This document shows, piece after piece, positions 48,701 through 59,635 of a DNA stretch of 64,000 nt. This DNA comes from Paraphaeosphaeria minitans (lineage: Eukaryota; Ascomycota; Dothideomycetes; Pleosporales; Didymosphaeriaceae). The translations under genes and the position numbers were made by a program. The notes under the pieces were generated by a model that was not told the origin of the DNA, searched no databases, and saw nothing but the letters and a program-made list of their open reading frames with translations. The first letter of the stretch is position 1. Every line of letters starts with the position of its first letter. The stretch is from assembly GCA_015832175.1 (NCBI GenBank), contig WJXW01000004.1, positions 1,922,001 through 1,986,000 of the forward strand, written 5' to 3'.

Positions 48701-49353
48701 TCCTCGCCATCGGCCTTGGTCTCGAAGAGTCCCAGCCCGACTCCATGGTCCGCCCCCCGCACAACCTCTCCGTCGGTGTCTTCACCAAGGAGCTCATCAC
48801 GGACAAATTCATCTACGGCTTCTTCATGGGCTCCCTATGCCTACTGAGCTTTGCCGTCGTCGCATACGCAGGTCCCGGCGGCGGCGATCTCGGCAGCGGG
48901 TGCAACGAAGGCTGGAACGACACGTGCGGCTTAGCGTTCCGCGCCAGAGCGACGACGTACGCGACCATCACGCTCCTCCTCCTCGTCACCGCGTGGGAAG
49001 TCAAGCATTTCGCGCGCAGCCTGTTCCATCTCTACCCCGACAGCACGGCGCCCCGCGGCCTCTCTGTCTTCTCGGCCGTCTGGCACAACCGTTTTCTCTT
49101 CTGGGCCGTCACGGCGGGCTTCGCCGCCATGTTCCCCATCGTCTATCTGCCCGTCATCAACAGGCAGGTGTTCAAGCACGGCTCCATGACTTGGGAGTGG
49201 GGCGTGAGCATCGGATGTGTGGCGATGTACATCGCTGCTATCGAGGTCTGGAAGGCGATCAAGCGTCGACTGGGGCTGTGGAGTGGCGGGCACAAGGTGC
49301 TCGCTGGCGAGGAAAGGGTGGAGGTTGTGCAGCCCGTCGTTTCGGACAAGTAA
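45705..49353 (+). CDS. ENA1: ENA-type Na+/K+-efflux P-type ATPase (P2D)
   Basis: Seven exons (45705-45910, 45963-46089, 46168-46262, 46310-46463, 46586-47130, 47183-48509, 48559-49353) join in phase to 1082 residues, the usual ENA length. It pumps Na+ (and K+) out at the plasma membrane, needed at high salt or alkaline pH. Seen: the cation ATPase N-terminal domain (SIQQAESRLRLHGPNKV), VPADIRL, the actuator loop LTGEAEP (Ala218 where TGES is usual), M4 IPESLIAVLTIT, phosphorylated Asp399 in CSDKTGT, nucleotide domain KGATEFMLP and VYDPPRP-like IYDPPRPES, MLTGDHP, GDGVNDSPALKKANVGIAMG, and the M5-M10 block. Introns are crowded at the 5' end. Not to be confused with SERCA/PMR1: the M4 motif and KHLDV region fit ENA. 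Confidence 0.95.
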
Positions 49354-50283
49354 ACCCATGCACGATGGGGACGGAGCGGAGGGGGTTCATGGTGAAGGTG
49401 GCCGGGAGGGTGGGAGTCGCAACAACAATCGTTCCATGTTGCGTCTTTCCGTGGAGGGAAGGGCGTTCGGCACACTCTTTTTGCGTTGCTTTTGGGCATG
49501 TATATGTCATCTGTACGGCGGCGGCGCTGTCGTTTGGCGCTCCGGTATGGTTCTGCCACACGCTCGTTTCGTTTCGTTTCGCGTTGCTCCTTTTTCTCTT
49601 CTTCTTTCTTTTGTCCGTCGTCGTCCAATCCAGTCGTTTATCCGCAGGCAATACCAAACCACTCGCTCTGAACTCGTTATTGAATATTCAACGCTCACGT
49701 TTTGGGTCGCGGCCTCGCAATTGTTATTCGCTTCCATTATTCCATTCACTCCACGCAAGCAAGCAAGCAAGCAACCTCGCTGGCTTCACCCATCAAACTA
49801 ACCACGCACCTGTAGTTACCCTCCCTATATGTATTTCCAAAATCGATCCTCTCCTGTCGAATCAAACAAAAAACCATCATTGGTTTCTCTGAGCCGAACT
49901 CCGAAGGGGCTTTTAGTTTTTGTCCTTTTTTATGTGTTTTTCGCCTTTGTGACGGAGAGACAACAGGGACGAGGTGAGATGAGATGGGACGACGCGCGAG
50001 TTCGAACCGCCGTGGACGCCGTGGGGTTCGAACAAACAAAGGAATACGAAATAAATAATTTTTTTTTGGGAGGAAGGGGGGGGGGGCGCGTCAAGAAGAA
50101 GGTACCTATAAATATGGATGTGAGATCACGAGAGGGTTTGGTTGGTTACGGCAAGAGGTGGGGTTTGCATGTTCATCTATTTTGCAAGCTACTTCTTTTT
50201 AGTACTTTGCTTTACTTCACTACATGCCGCCATGCTGCCTTGTAGGGCTGGCTCGCCCACCACGCTACGCCCGCCCCGCCCGC
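49354..50283. other. 3' gap between convergent genes
   Basis: ENA and glutamyl-tRNA synthetase converge here. Contains homopolymers (T8 then GGGGGGGGG near 50060-50090), GTTTC repeats (49565-49580) and GCAA repeats (49756-49772). No gene accepted. Confidence 0.5.
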
Positions 50284-52423
50284 TTACCGGCCACCGGTCG
50301 GGATCTTGTACGCGACAAGCGGCTCGCCGTGCTGGAACGCCCTGTCCACCCTAAAGTACCCCTTGCGGTCGAACTGCAGTACATCGTCGGCCTTCAAGTC
50401 GGCGACGTTCAGATCCGCCACGGCCTTCACCTTGGTCTCGGTGTTCTTGTTGAGGAAGTCCTCGAGCCTGTCCTCGTCCTCGAGCTTGTCCTTTGTGATG
50501 AGGTAGTCGAAATCGACGAGCTCGACGGGGACGAGGTTCTGATCCTGAGACAGCCACGTGACCTTCTTGGACGTTGTCTTGACGTCGCCCTGGAGGTGGA
50601 GCTCGAGCTCGAGGCCGGTGACGGTCTTGAGGCCGTGGGCGGACAGCGGGTTGATCGAGTGCGAGATGTTCTTAACGATGGCATTGCCCCAGTTCATGAG
50701 GGTGATTTCCTCGCCCTGGGCGAACGACTGTGCATCCTCCTGCTCCATGAGGATGTCCTTGCTGAAGACGACCTTCTTCTTGCCGAGGTCGTACTTGGCG
50801 TGCTTGGCTTTCTCCTCGGTGGTGGTGCCTCCGGTGTGGCCGACGACGGTGACGGGGACCTTGTTGGCGTCCGCTATCGCAGTGTAACGGGCGGCAACCG
50901 GGTCGATGTGCTTCTTGTTGGTGGCCCAGAAGGAGTTCCAATCCATGTTCACAATGTTCTTGCTAGGTCCTTGCTTGAGAATGAATTCGCGGAGAGCAGG
51001 GACCTGGACACCTCTTCTACGCACACCACGGATGGTCGGCATGCGCGCGTCATCCCAGCCGGTTACAACACCCTCGTCCACAATCTTGGTAAGCTTGCGT
51101 TTGGAAAGTAGAGTGCGGATGAAGTTCAGGCGAGCGAAGCCCCAGTTGTAGACGCCGCGTAGCTTGAGCGTCTTGATGAACCACTGGTACTGCGCATCGC
51201 GGTCGTTGTACTCGGTGGTTCGGAGAGCGTGGGTCACGCCCTCGAGCGAGTCCACGATAGGGCAGCAGAAGTCGTAGGTTGGGTATATCTTCCACGTTGA
51301 GCCAGTGCGGTGGTGCGCCTCGGGGTTGCAGCGGTAGATGACCGGGTCGCGAAGAGCCTTGTTTGGGTCGTCCACCGACATCTTCGCGCGAATGCACCAC
51401 TTGAGGCCCTCCTCGGTACTCTTCTTCATCTCCTCGAAGTGCGCTAAGTTGTCCTCCACCGAAGCGTCGCGACGCGCGCTGGCAATGCCGTCCATACGCT
51501 CCTCGCGCATACGCTCTTGCGCCGTGTCGTCTGCGTAGGCACCGCCGTCCTTGATGAGCTGCACACAAACTTCGTATAGGTGGTCAAAGTAGTCGGACGT
51601 GTATGACACCTGGTCTGGCTTGATGCCCATGAGCGCCAGATCCTCCACAATAGCATCCTGGAACTCCTGCTTCTCCTTTGTAGGGTTTGTGTCGTCGAAT
51701 CGGAGAATAAGCTTGCCCTTGTATTTCTCGTGCGCGAAGTAGTCGTTGAGGAGGGCCGCCTTTGCATGGCCAATGTGGAGGTAGCCCGAGGGCTCGGGAG
51801 GGAATCTGGTCACGACGCCAGTTCCGTCACCAACATCTTGTAGGCTGAGATAGGTTAGAATATGATTCAACCTAGGATCCGAGGCAGCTGCGCCATATTG
51901 TAGGGACCGATTTCAGAAGTGGAGGATGTGCGAGTTTCGCATTGCGAGGGGTCATCTGCTTATATGCAGCGGTTCGCCAATGCAATGATACCCTCCAGCT
52001 CCGCCATCCGAACATCCCCATTCTCGTTGAATGAAATCACCTCTCACGTCGCCACCTAGCACACCCATAGCACCTGCAGGAAAGAACTCACCCGATATCG
52101 TAATTCGCCCCATCATCCTTGGCCTTCCCGTCCTTCCCCTTGCTCTGCACCGTCACAACCTGCGGCGCATACACTTCCTCAATGAACCGGAACCAGCGGC
52201 ACAAGTTCGGCATCAAGTTCTGCTTGACGTACGCATGTGCCACACGGTTGCCGCGGATCGTCCTGAACAGAGTCTCGTCCGCCGCGGAGTACTCGTAGCC
52301 GACCACGAAAGACCGCAGCGTAAGGTGGTTCGAGAGCTCGCCCAGAGGGCCCTCAATCTGCTTGAGGTTGAGGGGCTTCAGGGCCTCGGCGCGGGCCTGC
52401 CACTCGGCGATTGCGGCGTCCAT
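50284..52423 (-). CDS. GUS1: Cytosolic glutamyl-tRNA synthetase
   Basis: Two exons (52092-52423, 50284-51844) with a 247-bp intron give 630 residues. Charges tRNA-Glu for cytosolic translation. Exon 1 encodes a GST-C-like helical domain (LTLRSFVVGYEYSAADETLF, IRGNRVAHAYVK) used for docking to an Arc1-like partner. Exon 2 holds the class I catalytic core: HIGH motif as PSGYLHIGHAKA, PTYDFCCPIVDSLEGVTHALR, and the KMSKS-like LSKRKLTKIV, followed by the beta-barrel anticodon domain of the eukaryotic (GlnRS-like) type. The DIG/LQDVGDG join is in phase. It is about 80 residues shorter than yeast Gus1 at the N terminus, so an upstream exon could have been missed, though a good ATG is present. Confidence 0.94.
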
Positions 52424-52865
52424 GGTTGTGTGTTTAGGGGAGATTGTAGGAGAAATGGGATGTGAAGTTGCGTCTGTCCTGCGAGAACTTTTGGTGGAGC
52501 GGTTGAGTCGTAGTGGGGGTCTTGGCAGGGACGGGTGTACCGGTAGGTACCCCGCGCTACGTAGTGACGCCACCGCTGGACTTCACTCGAATCTTCAGGT
52601 GCTTCCTCACTCATCTAATCATCATTGGGACGGAGTCCAACACAAAACGCTTCATTTGTACGCTCAAAGCAAGCCACGAGGGCTGTACCTACATAGACGC
52701 CGCCGATAATGCTAGCACGTGCGCCCGACCCAACCGCTGTGGCATTACAAGTCGTAGAGGTAGAATCATAAGTATGCATCGCTTAAACAACAGAAAAGAA
52801 TAGAAAAAATGATGCAGCTTTTGCAGACACCGCGCCATACTCATACACCCTCGGCAGGGTTGGAA
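52424..52865. other. Intergenic, no gene seen
   Basis: Promoter side of the tRNA synthetase and 3' end of the Cyk3 gene. No RNA gene seen. Confidence 0.5.
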
Positions 52866-55800
52866 TTAAGCACACTCCCACTGTGCGAAGACGCACCACC
52901 TCGCGCTCCGATCCGCAAGCACCAGTCCTCTCCACGTGCCCTTCTCACCAATCTTGATTACTGTCTCCCACGAGCTCCCGTCGCCGTCGTTGGTTCCGCT
53001 CATGTGTTCGCTCTTCCTCGTCAACCGAATGATCTTCCCAGACGGCGTCTGCACCGCGAGCTTGGCTGGCTTCATCGAAGCGCTACCTGAGGAACTGGAG
53101 GATGTCTGCGAGGGATTTGTATAGTTGGATCCGGCGGCCGAGACGCTCTGCATGCTCATAGCTGAAGCGGGGCGCGCGAAGGGGTTTGGGGAAGCGCGAC
53201 CAGTTAGGCCAGGTGAAGTAACTTCGGGCAAGCGAGTAAGCGATGAGGGGTGCTGGCGGACGGAGAAGACGAAGGTGTTGTTGAGAGCGATGTTGGCACA
53301 TTGCGGTTGGGCGACGTAAAGGTCGTGGCGTTGCGCGTGGGGAGTAGGATGGAGCGTCAGGAACGAGTATGGAGGGTTCGTGCCTGTGTGCGTGATAGGC
53401 AGGCCAAGGGCCAGAGAGTGAGGGTTCAACTTGTTGGAGTGCTGATAATTATTAGCAGGAAAACAGGACGATCGTCAAAAAAGAAACTCACCATAAGGCC
53501 GCGAGGTCCGGCATACACCTTGAGTACACCATGACCCTCATCGCCTGGCAGTACTGCCTTCACGGTATATCTCTTCTGGCCTCCGACCCATTCCGCCTGC
53601 GCAAGCGCTGGTTTTCGGACGACATCCCCACTTTCAAAGTAGTCGCCATCCACATCCTGGGTGATGGCTCTTGCCTCTACTTCGGCAACGCATTCCACAT
53701 CCTCGGGAACGTCGATGTGGATATGTGCCATCTCCAGGTTGTCGAGATTAAGCAAGCTCGTATCAAAGTTCGCCACGTGCAGCTTATGCTTGAAGTACAC
53801 AGGCGTTGCACAAGGCAATGCCATTAAGACATCGTGGGGTTGCGGTGGGCAAATGTGCTGCTGTTCCGGCAGCAGGGGACGTGGGAGTAGCAGACTTCCA
53901 TCGGCCGGGCGAGGAAGTACCAGAATTCTGCAACTGACGAACCGGCATTAGAATATTGTACCCTCTTGGGGTTGGTAGGTCCGGCCAGCGAGCAGTCCAT
54001 GATACGCCATTCTCCTTCAACAATGACGGCATTCCAGAAGTGGTTAGGATGCGCCACGCTGTCCAGATCAAGAGACTCTCCTGGTGTCTTGAGGTATCCT
54101 CGGACGACTTCGGCATGCAGGCCAACCGATGCGCACATCTCTGCTACTATGATGGCTATCTCGTGGGAGCATCCACGTTTGCTCTGAAGTACATGCCGGG
54201 TGTCGATCTCGCCTTCGAAGTCGTCCTCCCAGCCTATACGCTCACTGACCCAGGTGAAGATGGCTCTCAAACGCTGGACGTCGCTTCTGTATGGTCTACA
54301 GACGTATCCTTGGGCTAACGATGCAGGCGTTGTTCCGAGGGGTATGCTGTTGATGAATCGTGCGCTCTTGTCGACTAGGGTAAGGTTACTCGCGCTGAAG
54401 TCCGTAGGCTCTGATATTGGCAGACCATCCAGGCCCTCGTCTCCTTCCGCATAGTCATATAGAATGTCGACTGGGTTAATGACTGGTATATCCATCATCT
54501 GACAGCGATCCACGCGTTCAGTCATTTCGTTCTTGCTGAGGGAGTTTGATCGATTGACGTCTCTCCGAACTTGGACCCAGTCGACAGACCCGTTCAAGCC
54601 CATGTCTCGCGCAGCACTCGACTGCACGGGGGTTCCGCCTCCCATACCTGTCGGACCTCGAGGGTCCATTCGGCTGGCAGCTCGACTACCCGCTCTGCTC
54701 GCTGCTCGACTAGCTGCCCGTGAGCCTGGCCTGCTGATGGATCCTGAAGCAATAGTACTTCGCGCATTGGCTGCCTGCGTCTTGGCCGTGTCAATCATCT
54801 TTCTGAAGAAGCCACTCTTCCTCTTCGTCGGTTGCATCAAGCCTCCCAGCGGATCGGGTCCATCCTGCATAGCTGGCTGCCCGTCATTCGACTCAGGTCG
54901 CTCTCCCGAGGCGTGGCTTGAATGGTAGGTAATCCCTGTAAACGGTGACTCCGGTCGTCCATCGTCAAAGCCAAAGCTCTTCCCCGGACCCCGGGAATTT
55001 TCTATCACGCTTTTTGGCCGCTCCTTGGCGAACTTCTTGCGGTAGTAGCTTCCAGCACTTGTAGAGCTCATAGCCGTTGCCGACGCTCCAGACATTAGGC
55101 TTCGGTTTGTACTGCTGCTCGTATGGGTGGTAGTCGTTGAGTTCGTCTTCGTTGTAAAGGTTCTACCCAAGACGCTCTTCCCAATGTCGTACGCTGACTT
55201 GCGGTGACGCAGTGTTTTCGACCCTCTGCGCTCCATATCTTCGGTTTCTGCCATAACAGACCCCGGTCTGGTGTACTGGTTTTTCGGGGGGACCGAAGGC
55301 GGCCGGTCGGATCCATCTCCGGGCATGAAGAGCTCGTCCTTTTTCCGACCCTCCTGTTGTTGCATGCGGCGCAAGCGACTCTCCATTCGCTGGACGTAAC
55401 TCTGGACTTGTGCTGGCCCATCCTCATCCGCGTCGCCCTCATAAAACCCGCTGTCGTTGCTGATACCGATCGAGGTCTGTACAGGTGCCTTTCTTGCAGA
55501 CGCCTGATAGACCTCGTCGAACGCGTCTGGGGACCAGACACTTGGCGGCGTGGCGCGCTCGCCCGGAGATGCCACGCTCATGTCTTGCAAAGCAGACATG
55601 ACGTCGCCCATGGCATTTGTCAACGGTGACGGTGTCAAGTTGCCCTTGATGCTCGTGCGCGGGTCGGGAGACGGAGGTTCGGGTGTATGGTAGCCATGCT
55701 GGGGCGGCGCAGGCGAGGGCGCTCTGCCCGGATTGTAGGCAACGCGATGCGGAGGCGGTGGCGGAGGAGGAGAACCCACGTCTTGAAACGACGCAACTGA

Positions 55801-56816
55801 TTGCCTACGAAATTGTTCATCCTGGTAGGGCGATGGCGAAGGTCCGCGATCGTATGCGCGATACTGGAAGGAAGGAGCCGGAGATGCAGCGCGAGATGGT
55901 GGTCGGTATTGGGCGGGTGGCGCAGGAGAAACAGCTCGCGATATCGGTCGGTACTGAGCTGGCGGCGCAGGAGAAACAGCTCGCGACGGCGGTCGATACT
56001 GCGTGGGCGGCGCGGGCGAAGGACATGTCGAGTAGGCTTGATATTGGGCTGGCGGAGCAGGCGAAACAGCTCTCGAGTGTGGGCGATACTGCACAGGAGG
56101 CGTTGGGGACGGCGACGGCGAGTAGTCCTGGTAGTGGGCCGGGGGCGCTGGCGAGGGTGCGCGTGTGTACTTGGGCGCGGGCGAGGGCGCTGTCGAAGGC
56201 CGGGGCGATACGGCGCGCAGGTTCGAAGGGCGTTTGGATGGTAGAGGGGAGGCACGGCTCTCGGTCGAGGATCTGTCGCGGGTCTCGGTGGACGACCTCT
56301 TCATGGAAGCATACGGCTTGTGCTGCACGCGCAAGCTGCCATTGGGGCTTGCGAAGCCGCCGGCCTTCTCGATCTGACGGGCGGCAGCGGCCGGGTTGGG
56401 TGCTGCGGCTGCAGCGTAGGCCGTGAAGGGTTTCCGGAACGTCTTCGCCTTCTGAGGCGCGTGCTTGACGGGCTGGGCGCTGTTCTGGCGCGAGATGCTC
56501 GCCGTCGCTGGGCTCGCATTGCGACTCCATGGCTGGAAGTCGTCGGGCAGCAGTTGGACGAAGTTGGAGGGAAACAGGCCGACCATGCGCCTGTCGCGCT
56601 TCAAGCGGCCCATCCACCACGAGCCATCGCCGGCGTTGAGGCATTCGATCAGGTCTCCTTCCACGAAGCCGAGGTCGCGTTTGGTCTACAGCATGGTCAG
56701 CGCATCGTAGCGAAACAGAGTGTATTGGTGTTGCCACTGACCTCGCCGCCCCACGAGTACACGGCCTTGCACCAGCACGGGAAGCGGGTGGGCAGGCCAG
56801 GTGCGGCGGGCGCCAT
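52866..56816 (-). CDS. CYK3: Cytokinesis protein Cyk3 (SH3 + transglutaminase-like), one-base frame break
   Basis: Three exons: 56742-56816, 53492-56685, 52866-53441 (introns 56 and 50 bp). Cyk3 links the actomyosin ring to septum synthesis at the bud neck or septum. Seen: an SH3 domain split by intron 1 (CKAVYSWGGE / GDLIECLNAGDGSWWMGRL, GLFPSNFVQLL); a long Pro/Ser-rich disordered region with repeated AVSPAPPAQYRP units (six or so) and SRAASRAGSR runs; a transglutaminase-like core (GCSHEIAIIVAEMC, HPNHFWNAVIVEGEWRIMDCS); and the C-terminal Cyk3 region (TPVYFKHKLHVANFD, RLTRKSEHMSG). At 53875-53878 a run of four Cs shifts the frame. Exon 2 is 3194 bp, one short of a multiple of three, and the correct frame resumes at once. 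Expected length would be about 1281 residues. Probably a sequencing or assembly error; a real loss is possible. Confidence 0.88.
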
Positions 56817-57279
56817 GGCCAGCGATTTGTGTTGAGCGAAAGGATGCTGGCTACGGCGTGAATCTCATCCAGCAGGCGACATGAAGCAGCGGTGTGGGTG
56901 GCGGTGAGCAAGAGCAGAACAAGAAAGAAGAAAAAAGGACACGGCGAGTCGCAATGCCCACGGCTGCAAGTATAAACAGCGGACGGAGAGCGGGGAACGA
57001 TTAGGATAGTGTAGGATGCGATGGGTCGCGATAGTCGAATACTGGGGTTGTGACGGACTGGCCAGGTTAGTGTGTTGTGTTGTCGGCTGTGCGTTGTCGC
57101 GGCGACCGACCGCCAGACGCAAGGACCGTCTTCCGCCGTGCGACGTCGACGAAACGGCATCCACTCCAGAGTCCACCCGTCGTGGGCCGCGAGATGCCTC
57201 GTGTAGTTCGCCTTGCTTACAGTAGTCTACCTACCCGTTGCCAGAGCGAAGTCGCGTTTCGAGTAGGCCAGCGTTGCAC

Positions 57280-57500
57280 TACCTACATACCTAGGTTGGT
57301 AGGTAGGTATCGATAGGGAATGTGGAAACACTCGCCCACACGCCACTGGGTATTACCTAGATACCTATGATGGACTACCTATGATTGACTAGGTACTGTA
57401 CCTATGGTAGACCAGGTACCTATGATGGACTAGGTACTGTACCATGATAGACCAGGTACCTATGACACAGACTAGGTATCTAGAGACCACAGCTAGGTAA
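57280..57500. repeat. TACCTA/TAGGTA minisatellite (~40 bp unit)
   Basis: Dense TACCTA and TAGGTA words. From 57381 a unit of 40-41 bp is visible (TATGAT-GACTAGGTACTGTACC then ATGGTAGACCAGGTACC), present 2.5 times. The flanks hold looser copies (ACCTACATACCTAGGTTGG, GGTAGGTATCGATAGG). Confidence 0.85.
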
Positions 57501-57599
57501 GCCCTCGCGCGCAAAAATACACCGCATCTTGTCGCTTCCACAGGCAGGCAGGCCACGACGCCAGCAAAAGCAACCCAAGTGAGGAGATGTTTCTGCGGC

Positions 57600-57835
57600 C
57601 TTGGAACCTTTGAGGAGCCTGAGCCTTGGAGTGGCCTGCGCCTGAGCCTTTCAGGGGTCTGAACAGGCTTTGAAGCAGTCTGAACCTTTGAGCAGCCTGA
57701 ACCTTCAAGGAGCCTGATCCTTCAAGGAGCCTGATCCTTTAAGCAGCCTAAACCTTTGATGAACCTTGACGAGCCTGATCCTTTAAGCAGCCTAAACCTT
57801 TGATGAACCTTGACGAGCCTGATCCTTTGAGCCTG
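57600..57835. repeat. AGCCTGANCCTT minisatellite
   Basis: About a dozen copies of a 15-22 bp unit around AGCCTGATCCTTTAAGC or AACCTTTGAGGAGCCTG. Near the right end a 44-bp block (GCCTGATCCTTTAAGCAGCC then TAAACCTTTGATGAACC) is duplicated exactly, starting at 57729 and 57773, which points to a recent event. Confidence 0.88.
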
Positions 57836-57949
57836 GCCCACCTGTTCTATGGCATGCCTGTGTATACGCAAGAGTCTGGACTGTTGAAATCGTCAGTCGC
57901 ATATGATACCACAAGCGACTGCTCTCTGCTCCTCCCAAATGTGCACAAC

Positions 57950-58170
57950 TACCCAGCGTCTCTGCTCTTTTCACACCGTCACAGCTGGCAGACCTGGTCG
58001 CCAAACACGCCCAATGGTCTCTCTCATATAGGTACAGCCACTCTCAGCTCTTGTCACACCGCCGCAGCCGACAGACCGTATCGCCAAACACGCCAAACGG
58101 TCCCTCTTATACAAAGCCTGCTCTCGGCTCTTTTCACACCGCCGCAGCTAACAGACCACCTCACCAAGCA
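57950..58170. repeat. ~82 bp tandem repeat, about 2.7 copies
   Basis: Units begin near 57961, 58043 and 58125 with CTCTTTTCACACCGCCGCAG (one variant TTGTCACACC) and include CGCCAAACACGCC and a CTCTTATA-type end. Copies are 80-90 percent alike by eye. Confidence 0.85.
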
Positions 58171-58420
58171 GGGCACCATCAACAACATCTTGCACGGCTT
58201 GGCATGTCATATCTCCACATCAATCGTTTGATCGAGATCGGGCTCCTAAGCGCGGCCCGCCACACCCTAGGATCCACACCGCGCTGCCCAAATCCCGCCC
58301 TATCGCCCTATAGACCCACCAACATCTACCTAGGGCACCACTCGATACTTTGCGTGGGGTGCCTTGATCCACAAGAAACTACATTTTCGAGCCCCGGTCT
58401 TGCAACTTCTGCCATCCTAC

Positions 58421-59635
58421 CTAGTGCGAGCTCTGCTGCACGGCAGAGGCATTGTTGCTCGTGATGAAGACAATCAGAACCGTCGTGTACCTGCATCCGA
58501 GCGTTATTATCTTTTCGACTTGCGAAAGAATGCACATTTTTGCACTTACGTGGCACCGGCCACAACCAGCTCGATGGTCTTCGCTTTCGTCGATCCCGAC
58601 AAGACGGCGATGAATAGGCTCGCAGCACTTACGACCGTGATGAGGCGCGCCGTAAGACTGGCCAGGTAGTTGCATACGATGACAGGCGCCAGTATCAAGC
58701 CGACCACGAAGGGCGTCATGAGGACCCGCCCGAGCCGCGTGACGGATGCTCGAGGCACAACATGGACTTTGGGGTTGTTGGAACGTCGAAAGTAGTGTTG
58801 CTGCGTGTTTCACCCGTCAGCTTGATACTTTCTTCTTCCGTCTCTGCGGGGTCACTCAACCAGTCCAAGATGCCGGCGGAGCTGGATCAAGAGCTTCTCT
58901 ACCAACGCTTCCAGCCAGCATATGACCGTGTCGTCTGTAGACGATATACTGAACAGATCGTGGGAGTGGTCCAGATAGGCAATCTCCGACCTCGCAATGC
59001 AGCTAGCCCCCGCGATCCAGTTCCGCAGACTCGACACCGCCTGCACCCTCGCGGGTTCAAACCCAAGCATCTGCCCGTTTCGGATGACGAATCCATCTAG
59101 GTCCATCCGTTATCAAACTGCAGTCACGTGAGCCGATGTACGCCTACCGTAATCCGCGAGGGCGTCGTCAATCTGCATAAGCACGGCGCTCCTGTCGCTG
59201 CAGTCATCTGCTCTGCACGACGACAATCGCGAAGGATCCGTCTCCTCGGAATCGATTCTCAGCAGCTGCTCCTCCAGGCTTGACAGTCTGTCTTGCTTCG
59301 ACAACAGGATGCGTGCGCGCAGCTCGGAGAAACGTCGGCAGAGGTAGAAGTCGTCGTGGGATGCAATCAGTGCTCAGAAACGAGGGTAGCCAGGGCGGCT
59401 ATCCTCGACTGTCGTGCGCCATCAGTGTGTGTTCGGTCTACGTTAAGATATGGAACATGCTCTGTCTTGTGTAGTTTCGGCCATCATCTTTCTTGCCGTT
59501 GGCAGGTCCCGGCTGCCAGGACGAAAATATGCTTCCCATCCTCTTGAGCATGCTCTTGCGGTTGTCGGTTTTTCCATCAACGGTCGGTGATACCGCGCCG
59601 CCAAGCTCGACGTCTGTGCCTTTGTGGTGCGCCAT
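58421..59635 (-). pseudogene. DUF6594 membrane protein with in-frame stop
   Basis: Five segments: 59635 downward (first exon, MAHHKGTDVELGG), 59148-59408, 58861-59096, 58550-58800, 58421-58490. The last four join in phase by introns of 51, 60 and 59 bp and match the DUF6594 layout: DDFYLCRRFSELRARIL, SSLEEQLLRIDSEE, LGFEPARVQAVSSLRNW, then the three-helix C-terminal membrane region (LMTPFVVGLILAPVIVC, LITVVSAASLFIAVLSG, TTVLIVFIT). Two problems remain: a TGA at 59374-59376 in an otherwise conserved stretch (PRF-stop-ALIASHDDF), and no splice that joins the first exon in frame. So it is probably a recently broken gene. DUF6594 proteins are ascomycete-specific and of unknown function, often in accessory or incompatibility loci. 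Confidence 0.6.

Larger units (their letters stand above)
56817..58420. other. Repeat-rich intergenic region
   Basis: 1.6 kb without a supported gene, made largely of three different tandem repeats listed separately. Promoter of Cyk3 lies at its left end. Confidence 0.6.

Noticed and set aside
47232..49892. 886-codon frame continuing past the ENA exon
   Set aside because: After 48509 it reads through intron 6 in the wrong frame; the spliced frame ending at 49353 carries the real M5-M10 helices.
50224..51111. 295-codon plus-strand frame
   Set aside because: Antisense shadow of the glutamyl-tRNA synthetase, whose motifs are unambiguous.
53861..53880. A 20-bp GT...AG gap that would restore the Cyk3 frame as an intron
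   Set aside because: Far below the size at which a spliceosome can act, and it would delete residues conserved in the family; a missing C explains the data better.
55683..56426. 247-codon plus-strand frame and a 447-codon minus frame at 55817-57160
   Set aside because: Shadows of the GC-rich Pro/Ser repeat region of Cyk3 in other frames.
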